Assembly (NCBI GenBank): GCA_003480725.1
Contig: QUJQ01000002.1
Location: 254,754 to 318,753, forward strand
Length of the DNA stretch: 64,000 bases
Direction: 5' to 3'
From: Clostridiaceae bacterium AM27-36LB
Lineage (GTDB): Bacteria; Bacillota; Clostridia; Lachnospirales; Lachnospiraceae
Every line of letters begins with the position of its first letter. The stretch's first letter is position 1. Made by a program: the position numbers and the translations under genes. Below, in pieces: positions 27,269 through 35,383 of this stretch. Under the pieces are notes generated by a model, which was not told the DNA's origin, made no database searches, and worked only from the letters and a program-made list of their open reading frames with translations.

Positions 27269-27357
27269 TTCTGCTGCCTGAAAACCCCGGCCCCGGAAAC
27301 GCATGTTTTTCGTCTGCCGTTCATATATTTTAGAAAGAAGCAGGGGGCTTAACTGTC

Positions 27358-27696
27358 ATGACACCATTTGACGAAGCGATTCTTCCAGGAGAGCTTAAGA
27401 TGTTCAAAGCCTTCCTGCCCTTTCTTCCTGCCAATCTCCAGAAAATGTGTGCCATTTACATCAAGTGGATGGAACTGGAAGCAACCATCGACTACTACGA
27501 TCAACATCCACCCGTACAGGAGCCCGCCGACATGAGTCACGTATTCCGACATCTGAAAGGGATCCTTCCACCGGAAGAACAGGCTTCCATGGAGCAGCTG
27601 GCAGATATGATGGAAAATATGGATCTGTACCGGAGCATGTTTGAGAGCTTTTCTGCTCCCACATCTTCGGATCAGAAACGAGGTGACAATGAATGA
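27358..27696 (+). CDS. unknown small helical protein (first of a coupled pair)
   Basis: 112 residues, predicted helical, rich in Met and acidic residues, with a proline-rich turn (FKAFLPFLPANLQKM). No signal peptide or membrane segment. ATG after AGGGGG. Its stop overlaps the next gene's start by four bases (ATGA), so both products are made together. No family recognised. Codon use resembles the core genes. Confidence 0.75.
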   Translation: MTPFDEAILPGELKMFKAFLPFLPANLQKMCAIYIKWMELEATIDYYDQHPPVQEPADMSHVFRHLKGILPPEEQASMEQLADMMENMDLYRSMFESFSAPTSSDQKRGDNE

Positions 27697-27983
27697 ATAT
27701 TCCGAATTGGTTTTATGATGAACGGGTGCAGCAGATTGCCCCGGAAAAATTAAATCTTCTTCTCCATCTGGCTGCACAGCTGGAAGGGAAGACAAGTCAA
27801 AAAGAGATCATGCCCGTGCTTATAGGAGCGATCGCTTCTGCCAATCGGCAGAATCTGATGTTTTCAAAGGATGAATTTGAATTGATCTTCAAGATCATGA
27901 AAGAAGGAAAATCTGTGGAAGAACAGCAGAAAATGGATGAAACACTGCAAAAGGCCCGGCAGATGTTTTCCGGAAAGCGTTAA
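27693..27983 (+). CDS. unknown small helical protein (second of a coupled pair)
   Basis: 96 residues, mostly helical: LNLLLHLAAQLEGKTSQKEI, then a FELIFKIMKEGKSVEEQQKM region and a basic C-terminus. Starts within the stop of the previous gene, with GAGGTGA upstream. A strong terminator hairpin begins inside its last codons. The tight pairing suggests that the two proteins act as a complex; this is inference from layout only. Confidence 0.78.
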   Translation: MNIPNWFYDERVQQIAPEKLNLLLHLAAQLEGKTSQKEIMPVLIGAIASANRQNLMFSKDEFELIFKIMKEGKSVEEQQKMDETLQKARQMFSGKR

Positions 27984-28014
27984 GCTTTTCGGAAATTCTG
28001 CCGGGTTTTTTATT
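27955..28014. terminator. convergent terminator between the unknown pair and the CLC gene
   Basis: CCCGGCAGA...TCTGCCGGG with inner TTTTCCG/CGGAAA pairs, followed on the plus strand by TTTTTT. It begins inside the last codons of the plus-strand gene and reaches the stop of the minus-strand CLC gene. Confidence 0.88.
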
Positions 28015-29254
28015 CTTTGGTATGAGTATTGATAAACTTGAGCTTTGTCTTAGAATACAGAATCTTCTGGCTGTGATACAGTCCAAAATATCCAGATTCC
28101 AGATAGCTGATGGCCACAGTCAGCAGAACAAACGGCATGGACTCAAATCCAAACAACTCAAAACTCAAAAACATGGATGAGATCGGACAATTTGTCACAC
28201 CACAGAAAACTGCTGCCATTCCGCAGGCTGCTGCCAGCGCCGGAGACAGGCCGGTGATCTGTCCGAACAGACATCCAAAGGTTGCTCCAACAAATAACGT
28301 CGGTACGATCTCGCCACCGCGGAATCCGCACCCCAATGTCACTGCAGTAAATATGATCTTCAATAAAAATGCAGATGCAGCTACCTTTCCATCCATGACT
28401 GCACGTTCCACCACATCCATACCGGCTCCCAGATAATCTGTGGTGCCGAGCACCTTTGCCATCAGGATCACAAGAAGAGCACCTGACACAATGCGGATCC
28501 ATTCATTCGGAATCATCTCCTTGTACCAGTGCTCCGTCTTATGTAGCACTTTACAGAAAAAGATACTGACTGCCGCACATAAAACTGCAAGAATAACCAC
28601 TAACGCCGCATTGATCAATGTAAATTCCGGTACCGTACCCAGGATAAAGGTCTCCCCGCCAGAACCAACCAGGATTGCAACCTGATGTGCTGTCAGAGAA
28701 GCAACTGCACAGGGAACCAGTGCTGCATACTGTATGATCCCCACACTGATCACTTCCATAGCGAATACGGTTGCCGTCAATGGTGTTCCGAACAACGCTG
28801 AAAATCCGGCGCTCATGCCACACATGATCATGATCTTCCTGTCATATTCATCAAATTTCATCCATTTTCCAAGGGTTCCTCCAATACTTCCGCCCAGCTG
28901 AAGTGCCGCACCCTCACGTCCTGCTGAACCACCAAAAGCGTGAGTCAGGATCGTGGAGACTACGATCAGCGGAGCCATCCGAAGCGGAACATAGGTATCC
29001 GACTGAATACCCTCCAGTACCCGGTTGGTACCTGTCTTATATGGATCCAGCTTATACAATGCCACAATTGCAAGACCTGCTGCAGGAAGCAGATATAGCA
29101 TCCACGGATGCGCGTTCCGGAATGCTGTCACATAAGTGATACTGTTACCGAACAGTCCTCCGAAGATACCAAGAATCACTCCGGCAATCCCTGCCAGAAA
29201 TAACCATCGAGCCAGCAATATGGCACGGCCATAACATTTTCTGATAAATTCCAT
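28010..29254 (-). CDS. CLC-family anion transporter, possibly fluoride type
   Basis: 414 residues with about ten membrane helices. The CLC core is present: GGSAGREGAALQLGGSIG (gating Glu), GFSALFGTPLTATVFAMEV and GCGFRGGEIVPTLFVGA. The position of the usual GSGIP motif reads KTGTNRVLEG, closer to the GN-type motif described for CLC-F fluoride/proton antiporters than to chloride CLCs. ATG at 29254 with GGGAGAG upstream is preferred; GTG at 29278 is an alternative. No fluoride riboswitch is visible in the short leader. Transport of fluoride is therefore a hypothesis. Confidence 0.88.
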   Translation of the reverse strand: MEFIRKCYGRAILLARWLFLAGIAGVILGIFGGLFGNSITYVTAFRNAHPWMLYLLPAAGLAIVALYKLDPYKTGTNRVLEGIQSDTYVPLRMAPLIVVSTILTHAFGGSAGREGAALQLGGSIGGTLGKWMKFDEYDRKIMIMCGMSAGFSALFGTPLTATVFAMEVISVGIIQYAALVPCAVASLTAHQVAILVGSGGETFILGTVPEFTLINAALVVILAVLCAAVSIFFCKVLHKTEHWYKEMIPNEWIRIVSGALLVILMAKVLGTTDYLGAGMDVVERAVMDGKVAASAFLLKIIFTAVTLGCGFRGGEIVPTLFVGATFGCLFGQITGLSPALAAACGMAAVFCGVTNCPISSMFLSFELFGFESMPFVLLTVAISYLESGYFGLYHSQKILYSKTKLKFINTHTKE

Positions 29255-29311
29255 CTTTTCCACTCTCCCGTACTTCACTGACTGTCCACCGAGGATTCCT
29301 CTCTGACAGCC

Positions 29312-29343
29312 GCAAAAGGAGACTGTGATTCTTCACAGTCTCC
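29312..29343 (-). terminator. terminator of the EF-G paralogue gene
   Basis: Minus strand: AGGAGACTGTGA-agaa-TCACAGTCTCCT followed by TTTT. A 12-bp perfect stem, 24 bases after the stop. Confidence 0.9.
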
Positions 29344-29367
29344 TTCTTGTATGAATTTAATGCTATT

Positions 29368-31440
29368 TTACACCTCGGCCGCTCTTGCTGCAACTTCTTT
29401 TTCCTGTACATCGGATGGGGTCTGCTCATAACGTGCAAACTCATAGGAATACGTTCCGCTTCCGCCTGTCATGGAACGAAGATCGGTGGAATATCCGAAC
29501 AGTTCCATCATCGGCACATCTGCCACTACCTCAGTCTTGCCAGCACCTGCCGGATTCATTCCAAGTACACGGCCACGTCTCTTGTTCAGGTCTCCCATGA
29601 CATCACCGGTATATTTATCCGGAACAAGAACTGTCAGAGTCTCGATCGGCTCAAGCAGGATCGGGGATGCCTCCATGAATCCTTTCTTGAATGCCTGGAT
29701 CGCTGCGGTCTTGAATGCCATCTCAGAAGAATCTACCGGATGATAGGATCCATCGTAGAGAACGGCTTTCACACCAACTACCGGATATCCTGCAAGTGGC
29801 CCCTTCTGTACAGATTCCTGGATACCTTTTTCAACTGCCGGGAAGTAGTTCTTCGGGACTGCTCCACCTACTACCTGCTGTTCAAATACATACGGTGTCT
29901 CCAGATCACCAGACGGCTCAAAGGTCATCTTTACATGTCCATACTGTCCATGTCCACCGGACTGTTTCTTATATTTATACTCTACATCCGATTTTTTGCG
30001 AAGGGTCTCACGGAAAGCTACCTTCGGTTTGGTCAGTTCCACATCCACTTTATATTTTTCAGCCAGCATGCTGACGATCACTGCCAGATGCTGATCTCCC
30101 ATACCATAGAGTAAGGTCTGGCGGTTTTCAGAATCATTGACAGATTTTACAGTCAGATCCTCATCCATGATCTTTGCCAGTGCCTGGGAAATCTTATCCT
30201 CATCACCTTTATTCTTTGCCTTGTATGCCATGTAGGTATACGGTTTTGAGATCTCGGTCTTACCATATACAACCGGAACTGCCTTAGTAGAAAGGGTATC
30301 TCCGGTCTTGCATCCAGCTTTACCGATTGCTCCGATATCACCTGCATGAAGCTCACTTACCTCTTCCGGCTTGTTGGCTCTCATCACATACAGCTTGCTG
30401 ATCTTCTCCTCGGTCTCAGTGGTTGCATTGTACAGTGTATCATCAGATTTGATAACACCGGAGCAAACCTTGATCAGAGAATATTTTCCGATAAATGGAT
30501 CTGCGATAGTCTTGAATACATATGCAGACTTGGAAGTTGCAAAGTTATAATCGCCCTCGAAGATCTCGTTGGTCTTCATATTGATACCGGCGCATTTCTT
30601 CTTGTCCGGTGACGGGAACAGCTCTACGATATCATTCATCAGGTTGTGAATGTTGCGGAGTTCAATACTGGATCCCATGGATACCGGAATGATACTTCCA
30701 TCGTTTACATTGGTCTTCATGGCTGCACGGATCTCGCCAACAGAGAACTCGTCTCCTGCAAAATAACGCTCCATGAACTCTTCACTGGTCTCAGCTACTG
30801 CATCCATCATGGCTTCACGATAGATATCCAGGTTTGCTTTACTGTATTCCGGGATCTCGCACTCTTCTCTGGTGCCGATACCGGTAAATCTACGACCTGC
30901 CATCTTCATAACGTTGATGTAGCCTACGAATTTCTCATTTTCACGCATTGGCTGATAGAACGGAGCAATCTTCTTGCCGTACAGCTCTGTCAGCTTCTCA
31001 ACAACTTCACGGAAGGATGCATGGTCTACATCCATCTCAGATACAAAGAACATACGGGGCAGTTTGTATTTTTCACAGAGCTCCCATGCTTTCTCAGTAC
31101 CAACTTCCACACCGGCTTTACCAGATACCACGATGATCGCTGCATCCGCTGCTGCCACTGCTTCTTCTGCTTCTCCTACAAAATCGAAATAGCCTGGTGT
31201 ATCCAGCAGGTTGATCTTTGTATCTTTCCAGATCAGCGGTACAACGGATGTGTTGATTGAGAATTTACGTTTGATCTCCTCTTTATCATAATCACTGATC
31301 GTTGTTCCGTCTGATACTTTTCCCAGACGTCCGGTCAGACCGGAAACATATGCCATAGCTTCGACAAGACTGGTCTTGCCACATCCCCCATGGCCAAGAA
31401 GAACCACATTTCGGATACTGTCAGTTGTGTAAACGTTCAT
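29368..31440 (-). CDS. elongation factor G paralogue (translational GTPase)
   Basis: 690 residues, all five EF-G domains. G1 is GHGGCGKTS, G3 DTPGYFDFVG. The G4 position reads SEMD instead of NKMD (MFFVSEMDVDHASF). Domain IV keeps SGGHGQYGHVKMTF and the C-terminus keeps GDVMGDLNKRRGRVLGM. It matches the EF-G2-like paralogues of Clostridia rather than str-operon fusA: stand-alone gene, own promoter, own terminator. A role in ribosome recycling, stress or a specialised translocation step is possible; not determinable here. Confidence 0.9.
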   Translation of the reverse strand: MNVYTTDSIRNVVLLGHGGCGKTSLVEAMAYVSGLTGRLGKVSDGTTISDYDKEEIKRKFSINTSVVPLIWKDTKINLLDTPGYFDFVGEAEEAVAAADAAIIVVSGKAGVEVGTEKAWELCEKYKLPRMFFVSEMDVDHASFREVVEKLTELYGKKIAPFYQPMRENEKFVGYINVMKMAGRRFTGIGTREECEIPEYSKANLDIYREAMMDAVAETSEEFMERYFAGDEFSVGEIRAAMKTNVNDGSIIPVSMGSSIELRNIHNLMNDIVELFPSPDKKKCAGINMKTNEIFEGDYNFATSKSAYVFKTIADPFIGKYSLIKVCSGVIKSDDTLYNATTETEEKISKLYVMRANKPEEVSELHAGDIGAIGKAGCKTGDTLSTKAVPVVYGKTEISKPYTYMAYKAKNKGDEDKISQALAKIMDEDLTVKSVNDSENRQTLLYGMGDQHLAVIVSMLAEKYKVDVELTKPKVAFRETLRKKSDVEYKYKKQSGGHGQYGHVKMTFEPSGDLETPYVFEQQVVGGAVPKNYFPAVEKGIQESVQKGPLAGYPVVGVKAVLYDGSYHPVDSSEMAFKTAAIQAFKKGFMEASPILLEPIETLTVLVPDKYTGDVMGDLNKRRGRVLGMNPAGAGKTEVVADVPMMELFGYSTDLRSMTGGSGTYSYEFARYEQTPSDVQEKEVAARAAEV

Positions 31441-31531
31441 AGCTATTTCCTCCGATACATTTAGTCATTCTGCATTGAGCTGCAGCACTTTTGCTGTCAG
31501 GTTTTTTATCTTCCCCAACCCTTATGTCAGA

Positions 31532-31560
31532 ATTATACTAAAATATTTCAAAAATAGCAA
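31532..31560 (-). promoter_or_regulatory. sigma-A promoter of the EF-G paralogue
   Basis: Minus strand: TTGCTA (31555-31560), 17 bases, TATAAT (31532-31537), giving a leader of about 85 bases before the ATG at 31440. The rest of 31561-31725 has no gene. Confidence 0.8.
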
Positions 31561-31725
31561 GGTTTTTATGAAAATTGCCAGACTTTGGCTGTCTCAAATT
31601 CTGCTTGCGAACACCGTTCACCACAGCGTTTAGTTTACTCTATCTCCATGCGACGGAAAAAGCAAGCGGATTGGGTAATTCTTTACATTTTGTTAAAATT
31701 TGCGATTAATTAAATGCAAAAGCCA

Positions 31726-31787
31726 AAAAGCACCCAGCCGTTAAGAAGAGGAAAGCATCTTTCCACCCCTCAACGGCTGGGTTTTTA
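31726..31787. terminator. terminator after the Sel1-repeat gene
   Basis: CACCCAGCCGTT and AACGGCTGGGT form a stem of 11 bp around a long, partly paired loop (GGAAAG/CTTTCC). T-runs flank it on both strands. It lies 45 bases after the Sel1 gene stop and marks the left border of the GC-rich block. Confidence 0.8.
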
Positions 31788-31832
31788 GATTAACTTAATG
31801 ACATTGCGCCGAAGCGTCCCTTTTTTCGTCCT

Positions 31833-34064
31833 TTATGATTCGTTTTCCGCAATGGTACGCCGCAAAAGATTCATTTCGGCTTCATAGCCGTAATCCTCTT
31901 TTTCGCTGCTCTCCTTTGCCAATTCCAACGCCTGACGGCATAGATCCAAACCGACTTTCTTTGCCCTGCGGCCGCCGATACCCAAAAGCTTGCAGCGCGC
32001 CAAGCGCATTTTGCATTTCACACTGCCCAATTTCTCGCCAGTTTCATAGCAGCGGCGCGCTTCCTTTCCGTCCTGCGCAACGACGACGCCGTTTTCATAA
32101 AAACGCCCCAACGCCCACCAGGCGCTGTCGTCATTCCCATCGGCAGCTTTGCGGTAATGGGCATACGCCTCAGACAGCTTCCCTGCCTGCTCCAAATGCC
32201 ATCCCATGTTGTAATCCGCCATGGCTTCGCCCAGCTCCGCCGCGCGGCGATACCATTCCATGGCCGTTTCCAAATCCCGCGGCACGCCCCGTCCCATCGC
32301 ATAACATTCGCCCAGGCTATTCATGGCAGCCGGGTGGTTCTGCTCTGCTGCTCGTTCGTACCAGCAAATTGCCTTTTTCATATCCTGTTCCACGCCTTCG
32401 CCGTGGTCGTAATGCCAGCCGAGATCATGCATGGCATCAGCATTCCCGCCCTCGGCGGCAGCAGTATACCAACGGATCGCTTCCGTCATATTTTGTTCCA
32501 CGCCTTCGCCATTGCTGTAATTCCAGCCAAGGCAGTACATGCAGTAATCACTTCCTGCCTCAGCTCCCCGCCGGTACCAGTAAAGCGCCCTTTCTTCGTT
32601 CTGTTCCACGCCTTCGCCGCGCTCGTAGCAGTATGCCAGATTATTCATGGATTGCAAATTGCCACACTGTGCGCCCTGCTCATACCATTTTACGGCTTCC
32701 TGCCAATTCTGCTCCACGCCATGTCCCCTTTTATAGCACCGGCCAAGATTGCACATGGAAACGCCGTTGCCGCCTTCGGCACTGCGGCGATACCAGTAAA
32801 GCGCCCTTTCTTCGTTCTGTTCCACGCCTTCGCCGTCCTCGTAGCAGCATGCCAGATTATTCATGGATTGCAAATGGCCACACTGTGCGCCCTGCTCATA
32901 CCATTTTACGGCTTCCTGCCAATTCTGCTCCACGCCATATCCCCTTTCATAGCACCGGCCAAGATTGCACATGGCATCGCCGTTGCCGCCTTCGGCACTG
33001 CGGCGATACCAGTAAAGCGCCCTTTCTTCGTTCTGTTCCACGCCTTCGCCGCGCTCGTAGCAGCATGCCAGATTATGCATGGATTGCAAATCGCCACACT
33101 GTGCGCCCTGCTCATACCATTTTATGGCTTCCTGCCAATTCTGATCCACGCCATATCCCCTTTTATAGCACAAGCCCAGATTGCTCATGCTAACCGGATA
33201 GCCGCACTCCGCACCTCTGCGATACCAGGAAAAGGCCTGCTCCCAACTCTGCTCCACGCCGCAGCCCTTTTCATAGCAGTATCCCAGATTATGCATGGAT
33301 TGCAAATTGCCACACTCCGCACCTCTGCGATACCAGGAAAAGGCCTGCTCCCAACTCTGTTCCACGCCGCAGCCCTTTTCATAGCAGTATCCCAGATCCG
33401 TCATTGCCACGCTCACGCCACTCTCTGCCGCCTCGCGGAACCAATGCACAGCACGCTCCCAGTTTTGCTCCACGCCGTCGCCGTATGCATAGCATACGCC
33501 CAGCCGGTACATACCTTCACCGTAACGCTGATACGCCGCCGCGCGCACCCAGTGCACGGCCTCGGCAGCGTCGGCTTCCACGCCGATCCCGTCGTGGAAG
33601 GCGTGGGCGAGCAGCATCTGTCCGCGGGGCGAACCGTATTCCGCCGCCTTGCAGTATAACTCGGTAGCCTTTTCCGCATCCGGAGCCGTGCCGATGCCGT
33701 ATTCATAGCACACGCCCAAGCAGCACACCGCATTCAGGCTCCCCATTTCCACCGCCTGCTGATAAAGCCAAAAAGCCTGAACCGGATCCGCCTCCACGCC
33801 GTTTCCCTGCTCCATGCAGATGCCCAGATTGCATACGCCCCATGCGCTGCCGAGATATGCAGCTTTCCGAAAACAATCCACCATGCGCTTTTTATCCGAT
33901 GCCTCTGCATCCCAAAGGGTGTTGCCTAAAGCCGTCCAATCATCTCCGGTCATATCGGCCTCGTTGGCGCGCAGCAATTTCCGGCCGCACTGCGGACAGC
34001 GCTCCGGCAGCTTTTCGCCTTCATCCCAATAATTACAGGTGTGATCCTCGCAGTGATAAATCAT
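31833..34064 (-). CDS. large Sel1-repeat protein with N-terminal zinc ribbon
   Basis: 743 residues, cytoplasmic. The N-terminus has a rubredoxin-like four-cysteine knuckle (CEDHTC ... CPQCG). The rest is about 17-19 Sel1-like repeats of 36 residues (NLGYCYEKGCGVEQSWEQA type), which stack as helical hairpins and bind partner proteins. Repeats 8-13 alternate between two types, giving a 72-residue super-repeat present three times. The GC content and codon choice are clearly higher than in neighbours, pointing to transfer, perhaps from an Oscillospiraceae-like donor. ATG follows AAGGAG. Function unknown; an adaptor role is the family expectation. Confidence 0.88.
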   Translation of the reverse strand: MIYHCEDHTCNYWDEGEKLPERCPQCGRKLLRANEADMTGDDWTALGNTLWDAEASDKKRMVDCFRKAAYLGSAWGVCNLGICMEQGNGVEADPVQAFWLYQQAVEMGSLNAVCCLGVCYEYGIGTAPDAEKATELYCKAAEYGSPRGQMLLAHAFHDGIGVEADAAEAVHWVRAAAYQRYGEGMYRLGVCYAYGDGVEQNWERAVHWFREAAESGVSVAMTDLGYCYEKGCGVEQSWEQAFSWYRRGAECGNLQSMHNLGYCYEKGCGVEQSWEQAFSWYRRGAECGYPVSMSNLGLCYKRGYGVDQNWQEAIKWYEQGAQCGDLQSMHNLACCYERGEGVEQNEERALYWYRRSAEGGNGDAMCNLGRCYERGYGVEQNWQEAVKWYEQGAQCGHLQSMNNLACCYEDGEGVEQNEERALYWYRRSAEGGNGVSMCNLGRCYKRGHGVEQNWQEAVKWYEQGAQCGNLQSMNNLAYCYERGEGVEQNEERALYWYRRGAEAGSDYCMYCLGWNYSNGEGVEQNMTEAIRWYTAAAEGGNADAMHDLGWHYDHGEGVEQDMKKAICWYERAAEQNHPAAMNSLGECYAMGRGVPRDLETAMEWYRRAAELGEAMADYNMGWHLEQAGKLSEAYAHYRKAADGNDDSAWWALGRFYENGVVVAQDGKEARRCYETGEKLGSVKCKMRLARCKLLGIGGRRAKKVGLDLCRQALELAKESSEKEDYGYEAEMNLLRRTIAENES
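32581..33228 (-). repeat. tandem 216-bp repeats inside the Sel1 gene
   Basis: Near-identical DNA units start at 32581, 32797 and 33013, exactly 216 bp apart (two Sel1 motifs each). The similarity is at the base level, with differences mostly single bases, so the copies are recent; the third copy diverges towards its end. Confidence 0.9.
33221..33436 (-). repeat. tandem 108-bp duplication inside the Sel1 gene
   Basis: GATACCAGGAAAAGGCCTGC occurs at 33221 and again at 33329, exactly 108 bp apart. The two units are nearly identical for about 75 bases and encode two successive Sel1 motifs (repeats 6 and 7). Confidence 0.8.
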
Positions 34065-34090
34065 CGTTTCTAACTCCTTCCGCCTGCTGA

Positions 34091-34143
34091 AAAAAAGCAG
34101 CGCGTTACACTATTTTCCATAGTATAACACGCTGCTTCAAAAA
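34091..34143 (-). terminator. terminator after the aspartokinase remnant
   Basis: Minus strand: AAGCAGCGTGTTATACTAT pairs with ATAGTGTAACGCGCTGCTT with a short loop, then TTTTTTTC. A strong hairpin 17 bases after the stop. Confidence 0.88.
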
Positions 34144-34159
34144 AGGAAAGACCGATCGA

Positions 34160-35165
34160 TCAGTCCTCGTTGCCGAAGAACTTATCGTGCACCACTTTGA
34201 TGGCGCGGTTTGCATCGTCCTTGTTCACCAATACCGAAATACGAATCTCGGATGTAGCAATCATCTGGATATTGATACCTGCATCATACAGCGCCTCGAA
34301 CATATCGGAGGCCACGCCCACATGCGTCATCATCCCGGCGCCCACCAGGCTGATCTTGGCCACATTATCGTCCACCTCAATGCTGTCATATTCGAGCACA
34401 TCCTTGTTCTCTTCCAGCACCCGGCGGGCATCGTCCAGGCTGCACAGCGGGCAGGTAAAGCTGATGTCCTTACTGCCGCTGCGGCCCACAGACTGCAAAA
34501 TAATATCCACATTTACATTGTGACGGCTCAGCAGCGAAAACACCTTAAAAGCAACACCGGGGCAATCTTCCAGACCCACCAGAGAGAATCTCGCAAAATT
34601 ATCCATCTTGGCAACGCCTCCGATATTCGTCTTTTCCAATTTTATTACCTCCTTGACTTTTGTGCCAGGTATATTTTTCAGACTGGAAACCACTTCCATA
34701 TTGACATGGTACTTTTTCGCCAGTTCCACGCTGCGGTTATGCAGCACCTGAGCACCCTGCGAAGCCAGCTCCAACATATCCGCAAAGGTAATTTCCGGCA
34801 ATTTTTTCGCATTGGGCACCACGCGGGGATCGGCAGTATAAACGCCGTCCACATCCGTATAGATCTGGCAAAAATCTGCATGGAACGCCGCAGCCCGCGC
34901 TACCGCACTGGTATCCGAGCCGCCGCGGCCCAATGTGGTCACATCGCCAAAGGAATTGATCCCCTGAAAACCTGCCACGGTAATAATATTTCTCTTGTCC
35001 AGTTCCGCTTGAATGCGCTCCTTGGAAATTTTTCGGATGCGCGCATCGGTATAGGTGTTATTGGTTTGAATTCCCACCTGCCAATCCGTCAGAGAAACGA
35101 CCGGAAGGCCGCGGATTGATCTCGTTTGCTTTTGCGATCAAATCATCGGTTGTATCGCCCTGCGC
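34160..35165 (-). pseudogene. lysC: aspartokinase, internally deleted
   Basis: The C-terminal 305 codons read as intact aspartokinase: RGGSDTSAVARAAAF, DVDGVYTADPRVV and two ACT domains (FSLVGLEDCPGVAFKVF; GINIQMIATSEIRISVLV). Upstream, the frame shows PVVSLTDWQVGIQT joined, out of frame, to a fragment reading AQGDTTDDLIAKANEINPR. So roughly 25-30 codons between these blocks are missing, and the true N-terminus (KFGGTSV) is absent. Beyond 35165 the sequence no longer matches aspartokinase. A GTG at 35077 could start a truncated product without the kinase N-terminus. GC-rich like the Sel1 gene, so both probably arrived together. Confidence 0.85.
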
Positions 35166-35383
35166 AGCGTGAAATCCAAGCTGCTGAAAAGCTTGTCATA
35201 AAACATGGCGGCGCTTTGGGATGTAAAGAGCGTCACATCCTGAATGATTTCCTGTCGGTAGATAGCGGCCAGCCCCTTTCTAGTTGGGTTTCTCTCAAGT
35301 CAATTTTACCAAAAAGAGGCTCCGCTTTCTATACCATATGAGTGATTTTCGGTTTCAGCCATGGCCGGGAACCATTGCAATTA
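35166..35383. other. right edge of the GC-rich block, no gene
   Basis: Minus strand 35280-35166 gives an open stretch (IYRQEIIQDVTLFTSQSAAM) that belongs to no recognised protein and is joined to the aspartokinase fragment, so it is probably another decayed piece. From about 35290 base composition falls sharply to AT-rich. Confidence 0.5.

Noticed and set aside
29255..29311. Fluoride riboswitch in front of the CLC gene
   Set aside because: The short leader lacks the crcB motif pattern and begins right after the EF-G terminator.
32581..33436. CRISPR array
   Set aside because: The regular 108/216-bp spacing comes from coding Sel1 repeats with no spacers; no 25-40-bp direct repeats with unique spacers occur anywhere in the window.
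31835..33659. Long plus-strand open frames opposite the Sel1 gene
   Set aside because: They arise from the GC-rich repeated codons on the minus strand, have no SD, and do not resemble a protein family.
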